Assembly: GCA_018340375.1 (NCBI GenBank)
Contig: JAFFJZ010000003.1
Location: 25,358,001 to 25,422,000, forward strand
Length of the DNA stretch: 64,000 nucleotides
Direction of reading: 5' to 3'
From: Gonatopus flavifemur
Taxonomy: Eukaryota; Arthropoda; Insecta; Hymenoptera; Dryinidae
The translations under genes and the position numbers were made by a program. Positions within the stretch are counted from its first letter, which is position 1. Every line of letters begins with the position of its first letter. The notes below the pieces were generated by a model, which saw only the letters and a list, made by a program, of their open reading frames with translations, was not told the DNA's origin and searched no databases. Positions 1 to 12,849 of the stretch are shown here, piece after piece.

Positions 1-3000
1 GTCAACATCCACAGAGAGTGGTATTTGCATGTTAACAAAATACGATGACATATATTGGAAAAATTTACGATCCATGTAAATGCTGGACAAAATGTAAATT
101 TTTATATGATCGGAAAGAGATAAACAAAGTGTGAGAGTTGAGGATGTTGCGCTAACAAATTATTGTTAAAAAGATCCACCCATATTTTTTTTTCTCAAAG
201 TTGTTTTCGAATTCTTGTACACGAATGAAATATATCAGCTAAGTACTGCAAGTGTAGTATCCTTTATATTGTATAGAAAAATTTGAATACACGTTTCTCA
301 AGCGCAATTTTGATCTCTTTATCGTATACGTTGATGAATATATTATGAACTTATTTCACCCAACTTCAATTCGAAGGCTCATTGAGTGCATCCTAGAGCA
401 TATATCGCGCAGAACGGCCATAATATTATCATAAACGAAACTAACAAAGAGTCGAGACAAAATCGGATGATGATCATTATAGCTTGTGAGACGGTTGTTA
501 CTTTCAACGTATTACTCACGCTCCGTTGAAGGCAGTGCACCATAGTCCGTGTGACAGTTGCAAGGTACTGTGCCTGTACAGTCGATTCAAGGTAATGATA
601 CATGGTAGTAAGGGAAGCTATTACCAAGGCAATGTACTTCCGAGCAGACTGCTGCATGAGCCACTTCCTAACTACGCTAACAAACTTCCCACCTACTCAC
701 CTACCCCATTCTCCTTACGTACCCTGCAAAATCTAACGATATTGTTATTCATTCGTGTGTTAATGTGGAAAAAGTGGATCAAATGCTAAACTGAAAGCTC
801 TCATCTGAAAAGGTCTCGTTCAATATATACTTTGCAGCTGTGGATGTATGATGAATTCTCATCCATTGAAATCAATATAAAGTGAATTTTCCTGTAAGGC
901 ATGCAACGTTCGTATAATACAAACTTGTCAAAAGAGTTTCTTCAATCTTTCTATCAACTTCCCAACTTGTCGGACACATGTCATAAACTTGTCTAAGAAG
1001 TGCAATGCGGTACTACGAATCCATGTATGTGTTCATATGAAAATTAACTGAATGTGTGATTGACAGAAAAATTGATTTCACATGAAATATCGAATGTGTC
1101 TAATTCTGTATACAGAAGCTGACTGATTCCTGTATCAAGTCTCAGAAAAGGAGGAGAAAAAAGAAGATATAAGTAGGTTGTTGGTTGGACCAAATGAGGG
1201 ATATTCTCGTGAAACAAAGTTTGATAAATTGATTACGCCCCGACGTGTGCCATTCGTTTTGCTCTTCTCCTTTTTGTTCCGTTCGAGAAAACCTTCTGTA
1301 ATGCCCAATGAGATCCATTACTCAATTTTCACGCAATTATTGTATTTATGTGAAACAACAAAGAAATCCAATTACATGGATTTATCAATTTTCCATGTAA
1401 ATGATTTAATGAAAATTCGAAGGAATAAGAATACCGCTATCACTCATCATGAACAATTTTGGAATTCTGCACATTTTTTAACGCGAAGAAGGCTGAGACA
1501 GCGATAAACCTTACAACCGTGAGATGTTAAATCAGGAGAAGAGACCTATACGTGGACTTGATTTTGTGCTTCCGCAAACCGACAAATTGAGTGTGAAAGA
1601 GGGAACTTATACAGACATTACAGATTTCAAATCGTGGAGTAAGACACATTCCAAATAAAAACCGCTTGCCGAGGGACGTTATGGGGGAAAAAAGTCAAGA
1701 AAGAAGGCAAAGTTTCCTTTCGAGTTTCAAACTATCATGAATATAAATTCCATCCTCGAAAATCTGGTAAACCGGTGGATCGAACATTCATTGAAAACCT
1801 CACAAGTCTAGAAAGGTATTTTCATCATCCGAGATCTGAGGAATTCTCAAATCTGTTCTAAATTCTCATATGCTGGTCATGATTGTCCATAAGTAATTAA
1901 AATATCTCAAGGTCCCTCCAGTAATTGTTTCAAAATTTTCAATCTTCCATCATGACGTTTATAATATGTCGAATCTTTTTTCGCATACCAAACCTCCGCA
2001 AGCATTAAAATTGTGTACAGCTTGCAAAATATCTTTAGAAAACAGCACAGCGTACACAAGATAAGGCGGATGAAATTTCAGAAAAATCCTCTCATAAGTT
2101 CCGAGTTTTGTAAGATGGAGACATGGATAACGTGGATATAAATCCTTGAATATTGAATATTTCGAATCGATATTGAAGAATCTTGCTTTGAAGTCTGTGG
2201 AAAGAATGATTATTGACAATCAATAATTCGAAAGGGAAACCCGTTGCATTTATCGAAATTTTGAAAGAAATTAAGAACGAATACAATTTAGAGTAGCATC
2301 CACCACAATTATTATGAACAATTTTCTTGTATGTGGCATGGGAGGCTTATTCTCATCAATGATTGCCAAGAATAATGGAATAACTAGGAATCTTTTATCA
2401 ATTCAACTTTGACATGGTTGAAACTTAATAGGATGAAATAGAAAGAATGGAATTCAAATGGAAGAAGAATTGAGAAGGAATGCTTTCTATCCATCTTACG
2501 GAACAATTAAATAATCCACGAAAATCAGATTAGAAGCTCTTCGAAGTGGAATGATTCATTGATTCCTCAAGATTTAAATTACAATCCTTTTTGCAACATT
2601 TAACTTATCGGGGAGTGATCAATTTCAAAGGTATATCATTTCTATGAGGACTGATATCGGAGTGACTGAAGCTTTGGCAAATTTCCGTTGATTTTCCTAA
2701 TTTTGTTTAAAATTCGCTCAATGATTGAGAAAAACTTGTGCGAGAGGAAAATGATAATCAACCGAAATGTATCAATATGACATCCCTTTGAATAAAAGAA
2801 TACATACATCGATCTATACGCAAAAGTTAATTAAATTTCTGAATGAACTAGAGATAATTACCATGATTAAATTCAGTCAGTTATCTTTGGTTATTCTGAG
2901 CCATTTCTCCATCACGTGCCAGTGATATTTCTATACTTTGTCTTTTTTCGCGCGACTCTCGACCATTAATCTGTTTATGTTCATCATTAATCTCAGAGTT

Positions 3001-4419
3001 TTTACTCTCCCACACATGTACATTTTCCTCAACCCTTCTTCTTCTTCTTCTTCTTTTTATTCGCGCGCAAAAACAGTTTGAAACATTATTACAAATTCAA
3101 GTCATCGTGTGTCTTCATCGTTCAACGTGACTAGATTTCGTAGTCAAGAAGACGATGAGAAAGGAGAGAGAGAGAGAGAGAGTAAAGTACTTTTCTTTTG
3201 GAGGCAAAAAGATTCTAGTTACACCAGGGAGAACACCAGGAAACATTTGTGCGAAGAATAAAGACGTGCGGTACTTCCCTCGAATAGGAAATTGAATGAA
3301 CACAAAAATAAGATAGACTTCCCCACTTGAATGGGCGGAGTGCACGAGGTGGACGAATAAAGCTCTGATAAGAACCTTACTAATGTATCTGAGACGTCAG
3401 GCTTGGGGGAAGAAAATGCAATAAAAACAAAGATCCAAGTACGGAAGTCCGCACGCTGAAACACGATATTTTTGTGTGGAATTATCTGTGAACTTTATTG
3501 AAACGGATGTTGGAGGAAAAACAAAAATACATACACGAATGTCAAAAAGATCATTTTTGCATGGTGTATATGTGAAGGGGATCTCACGAGAGTATTGAGA
3601 GTAAAATGCGTGTAATTGTGAGAATAATATAGTTCCAAAGTTGGGATAACTTGAATGGAAAAAGTGGATAGAAGTAGGACGAAAATTCAGAAGGAAGTTT
3701 TGGTAGAAATAGAAGTATAATCAGCGAAGCATGAATAAATCGATAGAATATAATTCGGCAAAGTGCATACTGCAAACAAGTGGGAGTAATTATCTCTCGC
3801 GGTCGTGAGAGCGTGTTCGATTTACTGTGATTAATGTTTGAGTAGGGAATCCTGAGACTGAGAAAAAGTGAGCAAAACGCGAATGAGAAATAGAGAAGGT
3901 TTTTCGATCTAAGAGTTGTAGAGATGGTGATCTACTTTGCTTAATTATTCAGCTTAGTCACGGGATAATCGATCCAAGTCAGTCTTCCCTCTTATTTCGA
4001 CCGATGAATTAGAATTGCGCTGAACGAAGCGAGTTAGAAAGTGAAATGAACTTTGTTTTCTCATCAAGGCATTCTTTCTCGTCTCTTTGCGTTTAATATA
4101 ACGCACGCGTTGGCTGAGTATTCATGTAATTCATTGCATCGTTTTAACTCGACTACATTACTCTCGATTGCGCTTTAATCATCGAATGGAAAAGGGAGAG
4201 GTTGAGTGATGGATCGAATTGCGAATCTATTGATGTTTTGATGAATGTGGGAAGAAAAGAACGACTCATCGTTGTATCTTCCCGTCTTGTCTTTTTCTTT
4301 TTCTTCTAAAAGGGTGAAAATTGTTGCATTTCATAAAAGAAAAGAATAGAGGAAAACATTTTGGGGACTGTAATGCTTCAAAATCTGAAATCTAAAATAA
4401 GCGACAGCCAGTTAGAAGC
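1..4419. other. Continuing receptor intron, no gene seen
   Basis: The stretch lies downstream of the 4895 donor on the minus strand. I looked for the next amino-terminal-domain exon and found no matching frame. It holds a TTC-rich tract near 3038 and a GA microsatellite near 3163. Other open frames are short and unlike known proteins. Confidence 0.6.
3161..3183. repeat. GA dinucleotide microsatellite
   Basis: About ten GA units after AAGG, ending AGTAAAG. A TTC-rich tract lies 120 bp before it. Confidence 0.9.
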
Positions 4420-4740
4420 TCATCCCTGCTTAGAAAAAATCCGATTCAAACCTATTAACTGGTCAATCAGTATGAATCAGATTTTTGTCTAGGAATTTTC
4501 CTATTTGATCTTGTTCAAATATAAGCGGATTGAATAGGAAATTTTTACTCCATGAGATATAATCAAGAAATTCGGATCATTTACATTAGGGTTTGCTGAT
4601 TATATCCCATTGAGTAGAAATTTCCTATTCAAACCGATTATATTTGGATAAGATCAAATAGGAAAATTCCCGGATAAAAATTTGATTCAAACTCATTGAC
4701 AAGTTAGGAAGTTTGAATGGGATTTTTGAAGCAGGGATGA
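4420..4740. mobile_element. Foldback MITE with about 145-bp arms
   Basis: The left arm begins TCATCCCTGCTTAGAAAAAA, and the reverse complement of the right end begins TCATCCCTGCTTCAAAAATC. The two arms stay alignable, at high identity, over almost half of the 321-bp unit, through a shared GAATAGGAAATT and GATATAATCA. There is no coding capacity. This is a non-autonomous DNA element of unassigned superfamily, and no clear target duplication is visible. Confidence 0.8.
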
Positions 4741-4894
4741 TACTAATCAAAGAAAATATTCAATGGGATATGTAGAATGAATATGAAGATAATTCCAAGT
4801 TCGGCACGCAGTAAGACTTTGATATACATTGCTGAATTTGCACTTAAATGAAATCTTTTTACCATATCCACATAAGAAGTTGGAACACACTCAC

Positions 4895-5052
4895 CTGTAT
4901 TCAGTACCCTCGCTGAGTTGTCTCACAGTAATGGGAAATTCACTGGGACCATGTGCCTTTAGAAGTTCCTGTAATCGCACCAACCCCTCGTTGTTTTCGT
5001 AAATGATTGTAAAACTCTTCCAACCCCAAGCTTTCACCAAATCAACGTACGC
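4895..5052 (-). CDS. Kainate receptor exon: amino-terminal domain, hinge into lobe 2
   Basis: The exon is 158 bp, phase 0 in and phase 2 out, with 52 complete codons. It starts AYVDLVKAWGWKSFTIIYEN and continues with EGLVRLQELLKA and ITVRQLSEGTEY. DLV..W.WK..TI.Y and GL.RLQEL are hallmarks of kainate receptors. The acceptor is gattacag/GC and the donor is TACAG/gtgagt. The next exon should begin in phase 2 and was not found in the remaining 4.9 kb, so the following intron leaves the window. Confidence 0.96.
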
Positions 5053-5219
5053 CTGTAATCAGTAAAGTTGACGGATCAATTAATTTAACTTTTCTGAAAA
5101 AAATACTCCATCAAGAATGAATACTTTATATGATAATTCGACAATTTGCATATTATAATTCCAAATTCAAATATTCATTCAAACTCAGTACAAGGGATTT
5201 TGTGCGAACAAATTATGAT

Positions 5220-5448
5220 TGAAGAGTTCAAAAATTTCTTTGAAAACCTCTAAAAATTCCTCCGAATACCACTAAAAAACTCTGGATCTCAGGAAAAGTC
5301 TGAAAAAATATGACGAAACCTGAAAGAATCTGAAGAGCTCTTGCTTTTCGAACACGTTTTCTTGTGGAAAACTCTCTTAATATTTCTGAAAGACTCTAAA
5401 ATTATCTAAAAATCTACAAAAATCTTCTCTGAAATTTTTTCACCAGGG
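5220..5448 (-). repeat. Degenerate ACCCTGGTG-ended repeat
   Basis: Read on the minus strand from 5448, it starts CCTGGTGAAAAAATTTCAGA and runs into imperfect TCTGAAA and TCTAAAA units. The same terminal signature recurs at 24196 (minus) and 27204 (plus), so it is a dispersed family. Its far end is not defined. Confidence 0.5.
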
Positions 5449-5926
5449 TGAAAATTTATCGAAGAACGTATAATTCATATTTCCTCTCAAAACTGTAGAT
5501 TATCCCGGGTTGACGATGTGAACAGATTTTCTGGCCACCATCAATTGGGTCAAAACAAAAATCGAATTGAACAACTGAGGGTTTCAGCAGAAAATTCTTC
5601 AGTATCCAAATGAGATCTTTTATAATTTGATTCGCCAAATGAAATCGAAATATCGTGGTGGAAAACAACTCAACCTCAATGACATCTGTGGGCTTTAGCC
5701 TCGACCTAATCGACCTGTAATCGTATAACAAGTGCTACCGGTCAAATGCATGAAAAAGAACAGAGTACTTCGCGACGGCATCGAAAGCATAAAAGCAGGA
5801 GCGTGGTACACAGTCGACTACCCTCGATAGCACACGGGGAAAACGGAATATTAGTGAGTACTTTTTCGACACGACTGGCTCGTCTTATGAGAAAAAAATA
5901 ATTTCAACACCACTGGTTGATGTATA

Positions 5927-7140
5927 CTAGTTGTAGAAGTATGAAACCGGAATTTCCCTATAAATGGCACTAGCGATCAGTTTAGGGACTCTAAGACCAC
6001 GTCTTCAGCACCATCATCTCCCCCTAACAGCTGATGAAGATTATCAACACAAAACAATAGAAGTTCTGTACACCCGTAATTGTTTTATAACCTTAAACAT
6101 GTCGAGTTTTGTGCCTAAAAACTAGGATCTGTGGACAGCATTGGTTTTTTGTTATCATTCGAAGAAAACTGCTGCAGAATCACATCGAATGCTTGTCGAA
6201 GCTTACAGTAAACATGCCCTTGGTGGAACACAGTGTTTCGAGTAGTTCCAAAAATTTAAAAGTCGTGATTTTGCCGTGGGATTTGAAGAGCGTGGAAAAC
6301 CACTGAAAAAGTTCGCAGACGACGAATTACAAGCCTTATTGGATGAAGATGATACTCAAACTCAACAAGAACTCGCGGATCAACTAAATGTGACGGAGAA
6401 AACCGTCTCCATTTGTTTGAAAGCCATGGGAAAATGGATTCCACATGAACTGAATGAAAGACAGCAAGAAGATCGAAAAATCACTTGTGAAATATTGTTC
6501 GACAGATACAAGAGAAAGTCATTTCTCCATCGAATTGTGACAGGTCATGAAAAATGTATATATTTTGAGAATCCTAAGCGTCGGGAATCATGGGTGAATC
6601 CAGGCGAATCATTGACATGCACTGCAAGACCCAATCGTTTTGGAGAGAAGACACTGCTCTGTTTTTTGTGGGATCAGAAGGGTGTAATCTACTATGAGCT
6701 GCTAAAACCTGGGCGAACCGTCAACACTGATCGCTACCAACAGCAAATGATTGACTTGCATCGCGCATTGCGTGAAAAACGATCGGAATATGGAAAAAGG
6801 CAACACAAAGTCATCTTACTCCACGATAATGCCCCACCATACACAGCAAAATGGGTCAGTTCAGTTGGGAGATGCTACCGCATGCGGCTTATTCTCCAGA
6901 CTTGGCTCCGTCCGATTATCATCTATCCGCGTCAATGGGACACGCTCTCGCTGAACAACGCTTCGATTCGTATGAAAATGTTGGAGAATGGCTCGATAAC
7001 TGGTTCGCTTCAAAAGAGCAACTCTTTTCTTTGGCGTGGCATTCATAAACTGCCGGAAAGGTGGGAAAAATGTGTAAACAGTGATGGAGATTATTTTGAA
7101 TAAAATATTTTCTATCATTGTCAAACAACAAACGTGTTTC
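5927..7140 (+). mobile_element. Degraded mariner element 1
   Basis: This is a Tc1/mariner-superfamily element around the broken transposase at 6099-7103. The 5' side holds GTATGAAACCGGAATTTCC near 5939, about 160 bp before the ATG, which suits a mariner terminus. I could not find its inverted partner at the 3' side, so both limits are approximate and the 3' terminus may be lost. It lies in intron DNA between receptor exons 3 and 2, opposite to the receptor gene. Confidence 0.85.
6099..7103 (+). pseudogene. Mariner transposase, inactivated
   Basis: The original start is ATG 6099, since the frame from there (MSSFVPKN) matches mariner amino ends. In-frame TAG stops lie at 6123 and 6243. The helix-turn-helix region (QQELADQLNVTEKTVS), WIPHELNERQ, KRKSFLHRIVTG, YYELLKPG and ILLHDNAP are all recognisable. 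The first catalytic Asp of the D,D34D triad is replaced: codon 6546 is CAT, giving TGHEKC where GDEKW is usual. The second Asp is kept (6825). After TAK the reading shifts by a deletion of about five codons, and PHAAYSPDLAPSDYHL with the third Asp (6914) lies in another frame. A second shift near 7020 restores the frame through GIHKLPERWEKC. The protein cannot be functional. Confidence 0.93.
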
Positions 7141-7299
7141 TTTTTTTTTAACTCAGTCATATCTCCACAGTATTTTGTGAGTTGTGACAACAGGATTGGT
7201 TCATGTCTACGCAGTGCTAGACTTCGTTTGTTTTCATGATACGAGCCGGTCGTGTCTGATAAAATATTACCTTAAAAAGGTAGTTTCTACTGGGACTGA

Positions 7300-8170
7300 C
7301 TTTCCAAAAGTTTTCAGAAATTTCTCTGAATTTTCCCGAAAGATGTCTTATCGTTTTGAATTCTTCAGAATTTGGAATCGGAATTCTGTTCTTTCTGAAT
7401 CTGAGACCAAAAATCTTTCGAAACTCACTCCTCTCTAAATTTCTTCGAAAATCTTCGAATCCCCGTGGGAACTTCAATCGAGGATTCTTCCGAAATTAAT
7501 TTTGTCTGAATTTTCTAAGCATTTCTCTGAATCCCTCTTCTCACTTAGAGAAATTTAGAGTTGAATTTACTATGGAATTCCCAGGAATGGGAGAACATAC
7601 GGCTTTCTAATAAAATTTACTGTAAAACATTGTGAATTTGATCAGGTTCCTATTGTTATAACATAGTGAATTCCATTAAATTATGGTAGATTTCATTGGG
7701 GAGTCAGTATGTTCCTCCATTTCTCTGATTCCATGGTAAATCCCACTCTTAATTCCTCTCAGTGCAGAGATCAACTCGCAATCTTCTACAATTCACTTGT
7801 GTATGAATCAACCCTGACCCTCCTGGAATTCCTTTCAAATCGTGGATCAAAAATTTACCTCGATTCACTTCTTTAATTTTTCTGAATTCCTCTGAATCTC
7901 TTCAAAGAGTTCAACACATTATTCCACAGCTAACCCTGAATCTCTCCACACGTTTCCAAAACTCCCAGAATTTCTCTGAAATTATGAACCAAAATTTTTA
8001 CCCCATTTCTTTTTCTCTGAATTTCTCTAAATCCTTTTGAGTCCCTCTGAATTCCTCTAAAAAGTCCTACGCATAATTTTCTTCAATGCACCTGTCTTTG
8101 AGTTTTTCTGGCTTTCTCCGAATCACGCTGAATTCCTCTAAATTTCTCTAAAACATGAAATTTTCCCATT
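7300..8170. repeat. Degenerate CTCTGAATT-rich array
   Basis: About 870 bp is dominated by imperfect copies of a 10-12-bp theme such as TTTCTCTGAATTCC, interrupted by a separate foldback at 7552-7764. No open frame of interest is present. It may be an old, diverged tandem array or the interior of a decayed repeat related to the one at 5220-5448. Confidence 0.6.
7552..7764. mobile_element. CACTGAGA-group foldback MITE
   Basis: The left end is CACTTAGAGAAATTTAGAG and the reverse-complemented right end is CACTGAGAGGAATTAAGAG. The arms continue to match for about 90 bp, through TGGRRGAACATAC. It sits within the CTCTGAATT-rich array and appears to have been inserted into it. Confidence 0.7.
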
Positions 8171-11100
8171 CCTTGTGGAGCGGTGTTATATACAGTCTGT
8201 CAACCCTGAAACTCTCACTACTCAATTTACACGATGAAGGGACCCGGAGATCAAATCAAAAGTAAATGATTCGCAAAATTCTGAGGAATGTACACAACCA
8301 TCGATTGCTTTTTCGTAATTCCAATTAACGATTCATTCGAAAGGAAGAAGGTACTGAAAGAATGATTAAACGAAAGTGAAAAAGAAGTTGAGAATCACGT
8401 AACGCGAATAGACAGCATGAAACCATCTGATATATCTAGTCCGCAATACCGTAAATCATTCTTCAGAAGATTGTACGGATATTGAGTATTCAATAATTCA
8501 AGACTGAACACCACTTCACCAATTCTCAACTCTCATGGATGACTTCCCAGAACGACCCATGAAAAATTGAGAACCGATAGGAATCGATTTTTAAAATATT
8601 CGTCCTATCTTCACTCGTGTGATCAGTTGAAAAGCACTTAGAATATATAACGAATTAGAATACAGAGGAAGAGAGAACAAAAATATGAGAGCTGCTTTAA
8701 AATATTCTATCCGGGTAATCTTATCTACAGACACACTTTATGAACACTTCTGAGAATATCGTGAACTTTGAAAATTAAATTCAATGGATAGTTATCGAGT
8801 TTATGTTTTGTATAATTGAGCAATGTTGTTTTCAGATAATTACACTTAACAATTGATAATTTTGCTTAGAAAATAATCACTGTGTGTAAATGTTTTCATT
8901 TATATCTGAAGTGAAATATTGATATACGACAATGTTTTTATATATCAATTACATTTTTCTTCTATCATACAAAAGAAAAATAATATAAGTTCAGTTATTT
9001 GAAATGATAGATTTGTTTTATTCGTCATGCAAATTCATAGTAGAGAACAAACAATTGATTGACGCTTAATCTACATTCTAAAGCTTCTAGTCGTTCACTG
9101 TAGTATATACCTCCGAATGTCAACATTTTCCATTCTGACTCCCTTTGTATAAGGAATTTGTAATCGAACGTTCTTTTATCAACTCAATCCTTTCAAGTTC
9201 AATTTCATTTGAAATGTTTCCTTTTATCCGTCAGCATATCGATTCAAAACCAGGACATAATTTCAATTCCCGCTCACACTTTTCTTTCTTTTAGTTCATT
9301 TATTTTGTCTTTCATCTTCATTCACGGAACATATTTTCAATATTTATAAACAAATATTCTGATCATATGAATAAAGTTTCATCGATAAATAATTCTTCAA
9401 AATTTCATATCATAATATTTATAAATTACACGTTTGAAATATATAATAATTAATTCGGTAGAAGATAAAAAAATCATGAATCTTTTCCAATAGAAATAAA
9501 TTCCATGCTACGAAATTGGTGTTTTACGATCAAACATTCCTCTTTCCACTTTGATTCCTGATTTTTATATCATACACATATATATGCAGATAAAAGACTT
9601 TCGGAGGTTCCGAAATCCAAAGCTCGTATAAGAGCTCACCAATGGCCAATCGACCTTCTTTACATTGATGCTAGAGCTCGCAGCATAACTCTCGGCTGGT
9701 GAACTTTTTCTGGAAAAGATCCACCTTGACGCTAACTCGCGTTTCGAAGCCGCGTTTTTTCCCGATAATCCGAACTTTTCCTGAAAGCATGAGTGTATAT
9801 TTTCTAGCGAGGAACTTTTGCCGTACACACTTCTCGTCCTCCTCTCTTTCCCATCCACGCGCACTTGATCTCTATACCCGCAGCCTACCAACAACCTTCG
9901 ATCCCTCACCCCTTGCTGCCGATGTTATAGGATTACACACCCTCGAGGCCTCATACGCTATCCTCGTGCGTCAGGCCTGGTTCGAGCTTTCCTTTTCTCT
10001 TCACGAGTGTCTTTTTCGTTATAAAAAAACTAAACGAAATGCCGTGGGTCTGCGATTTTCCCTCTACTTCCCTCTTTTCAGGTATTATCATTCGAAAATC
10101 GAATATTTTTTTATTCCTATCGAACCACGGGTAGGTAATTCTCCTTCTTACCTTTGCGATAAATAGTATTTGACAACACGCACAAACGCAAGTGTATGCC
10201 ATACCGCTTGAACGTAAAGAGACGATAATTATTTCCAACAATCGTAATAACGACTCCGAGGAACAAGAACAAGGGTTTGATAATGTTTTCGAGAACGAAA
10301 ACGGGTATCGCAAAATGGAATTCCATCCTTTGGCATCGATATTATCAGAATTTTGATGTTATCTCTTATCCCGAAGAAAATCGAAGTTGGAAAAGAGCTG
10401 CCTTCGAATAACATCTAGTAAAATGCATTATTTACGAGCGCATCCAGTTGGGGACGAATTTTATTAGAAATGGAATTAGAAGGCAACGTTATTCTGGAGA
10501 ATGTACTCTCTTCGTTCTTAATGCATTGGATAGAATTTTGCTCTGTAAGAACGAAGCGAGGAAGGAAAAGCTCGAAGTAACGCTTTACAGACAATGAAAT
10601 ATACATGAATCTTTTATTTCGCGTTGTCCTTTTTTCTCATTTTCGAAAAAGATTTTATCAGAATGACAGGATCTTTCTTATGTATGATTAGGTACTCGAG
10701 TATTGATTCTCACCATAAAATAAACTCTCATTTTCAATCAATGGACGATGGTTCAAAATTATTAAAATTCATTTGTGATAATTTCCTGCTTTCAGAACTT
10801 CACTTATGAATTATTACGTTCAATAAACACATAGACGTTATTCCAACGTTGAAAAAACGTATTGTTAAAGTAATAGTAGAGAATAATCATCCTTAAAAAG
10901 TTTGAGCATCGATTGAAAATATTCTGTTGGAAATGTCGAACTGAAACCGAACAACACTGGATAGCGCATGGCTTCATTTATTCTCTTATGTCCGAAAATA
11001 TCACTCTCCTCGATTTTAATGGAAAGTTCTCAAAATAATTCTTGCTTTAAAAAAACATCATCAGGATCCCTCATCATTCAACGTCTTTGAAACGATCGTT

Positions 11101-12644
11101 TAAGAATTTTTGAACCATTTTTCTGCCGCGTCAGTTTTACGTCGAAGCAGCAACAGAATAAGGATTGACAACGTGTGTTCATCCACCGTTTTCAACGTTT
11201 TTTCACCGATTGTGTGTTTATTTATCGTTTATGTAAATCCACCAAATTTTCTTGTTGCGAAATATCGGAAAATTCTCATTCTTATATTGAAATCAAGTTT
11301 CACAAAGCGTTCAGTGAATTTTTCAATGTTCGCATTCAAATATTAAATACTTAAAGAAAGAATCTTGAACCGAATCATTTGGCTATACATCAAAACAACT
11401 GACCGTAATCCGATCCCCTATATTCTGGGTGGGGACAAGTTGAGGTTCTCCAAAACGCTTCCGAGACATTGTTCCAAGACCATCGTGCAGACCATCGACC
11501 CAAGGACTCGAGGTTCGGTATTATTTCCTATCTATAACGTGTAGAATTGAAAGCTTTTCGGTAAGTGCACCTAGTTGAAATAATGCAATTTATGATAGCG
11601 AAATGGAAGAGGAGACACGAGACTGCGACAATTCTCTCTTGCGTACATGCGAAAGTAGAAGTATCTTGACACCAAGTTCACTCGTAAATGGAGAACGTCC
11701 ATCACAATGTAAAGTGTGTCACGCAACGTTCATTAACTCAACGTGACACAATACAGTGCAATACGATTCTCGACGGGAGACAGTGAAACGAATGTCGCTT
11801 GTTCGCGAAATGTAAGCGATGATGTCTCGGAAACACGAATAGAACGATATTCGGTAGTTTTCAATTACTTTAATTTGTCGTTTCGTCCACACAATTTTTC
11901 CGAAAGTTCTGTCCGGGACGTAATAATGATTTTTGGTGTACAGCGATAATAGTCCGGGTCATTGGCACGTTGCGATAAATCGATTCAACCGCTACACATT
12001 ATCGTGAGAAATTCAATTTGTACCATTTCCTGGGAAAGCCTTTGCTCGTTATCGTTCATCTTTTGGTATAAACCTTGACGAACTGAGTAGAATAGCCCGA
12101 AGCTCTTTAACATTCACGTTCCTAACCATTCACTTATGTATAACGTATATTCACAAACATTTCCACACAAAGGTATGAAATACATTTATTTGAGTTCCAT
12201 AGAAATTATCCAATTAGTTTAGCTCCCTACCTAAATGGTATACGCAAACCCAAACTGTCTCAATATGCGTGTTATTGAACTACCTGTCGAATGCATGATA
12301 TCTCCAACATCGTTAATTCATAGTTTAATAATATTATTCACTTTTCACGAAAAGAATGATAAGTACACGATGATTCTGAGAGATCTAGAAACAATTCCAA
12401 GATATTCCTTGAGGGATAAATTTTCGGTTTTGCATCAAATTTTTCCCATGAATGCTTCCTTGAATTCATCTTGTGAAACTTCCCCAACTTCTCCTAATAG
12501 ATCATCTCTTTCACAGGTGGATATAACATCGATTTTCCCAAGTGGATGAAGGTCATGATAGATCAAGATGTACCAAGAGCAGATGCAAATTTTCTTAGAG
12601 AAGTAAATCCTGATGAAGATATTATTCATAGAGCTTATACGTAC
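8171..12644. other. Intron stretch without recognisable gene
   Basis: Mostly plain AT-rich DNA. About 9590-10170 is richer in GC and carries overlapping open frames on both strands (155 codons plus, 114 and 120 codons minus). None has a recognisable motif, so I do not call a gene. The region could be a conserved non-coding block or a decayed repeat. Confidence 0.5.
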
Positions 12645-12829
12645 CTTGGATAAAGTAGTGGGATGAGGATAAAGGTTGACGAGGCAGGTCTGTCGTCGAA
12701 GTCGGTAGTCCCAACGAGTCTCCAAATGTGGTATCTCCATAGTGTCACAGATGCTTTGCACGTGAGAAGCCGTTTGAGCACTCTGTGGTCCAAAGATTGC
12801 TGCCACTCCGGTTCGCAATAAATAGCACA
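12645..12829 (-). CDS. Kainate receptor exon: amino-terminal domain, lobe 1 core
   Basis: The exon is 185 bp, phase 1 in and phase 0 out, with 61 complete codons plus the two bases that finish the shared valine codon. The reading CYLLRTGVAAIFGPQSAQTA holds the GVAAIFGP signature of kainate receptor amino-terminal domains. It is followed by VQSICD and IPHLETRW, then NLYPHPTTLSK, all in family order. The acceptor is ttggttacag/TG and the donor is AAG/gtacgt, both strong. It joins the previous exon as ASKR-V-CYLL with no gap relative to the family, so no exon is missing across the 46 kb intron. Confidence 0.96.
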
Positions 12830-12849
12830 CTGTAACCAAAAAAAAGTTA

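Larger units (their letters stand above)
5053..12644 (-). other. 7.6 kb intron of the kainate receptor gene
   Basis: This is a phase 0 intron between TTLSK and AYVDL, with a gtacgt donor and a gattacag acceptor. It contains a broken mariner (about 5.93-7.14 kb), a degenerate CTCTGAATT-rich array with an embedded foldback (7.3-8.17 kb), and otherwise plain AT-rich DNA. Confidence 0.9.

Noticed and set aside
9699..10166. 155-codon plus-strand open frame
   Set aside because: No motif, no family resemblance, and antisense frames of similar length overlap it. Better explained by local GC content.
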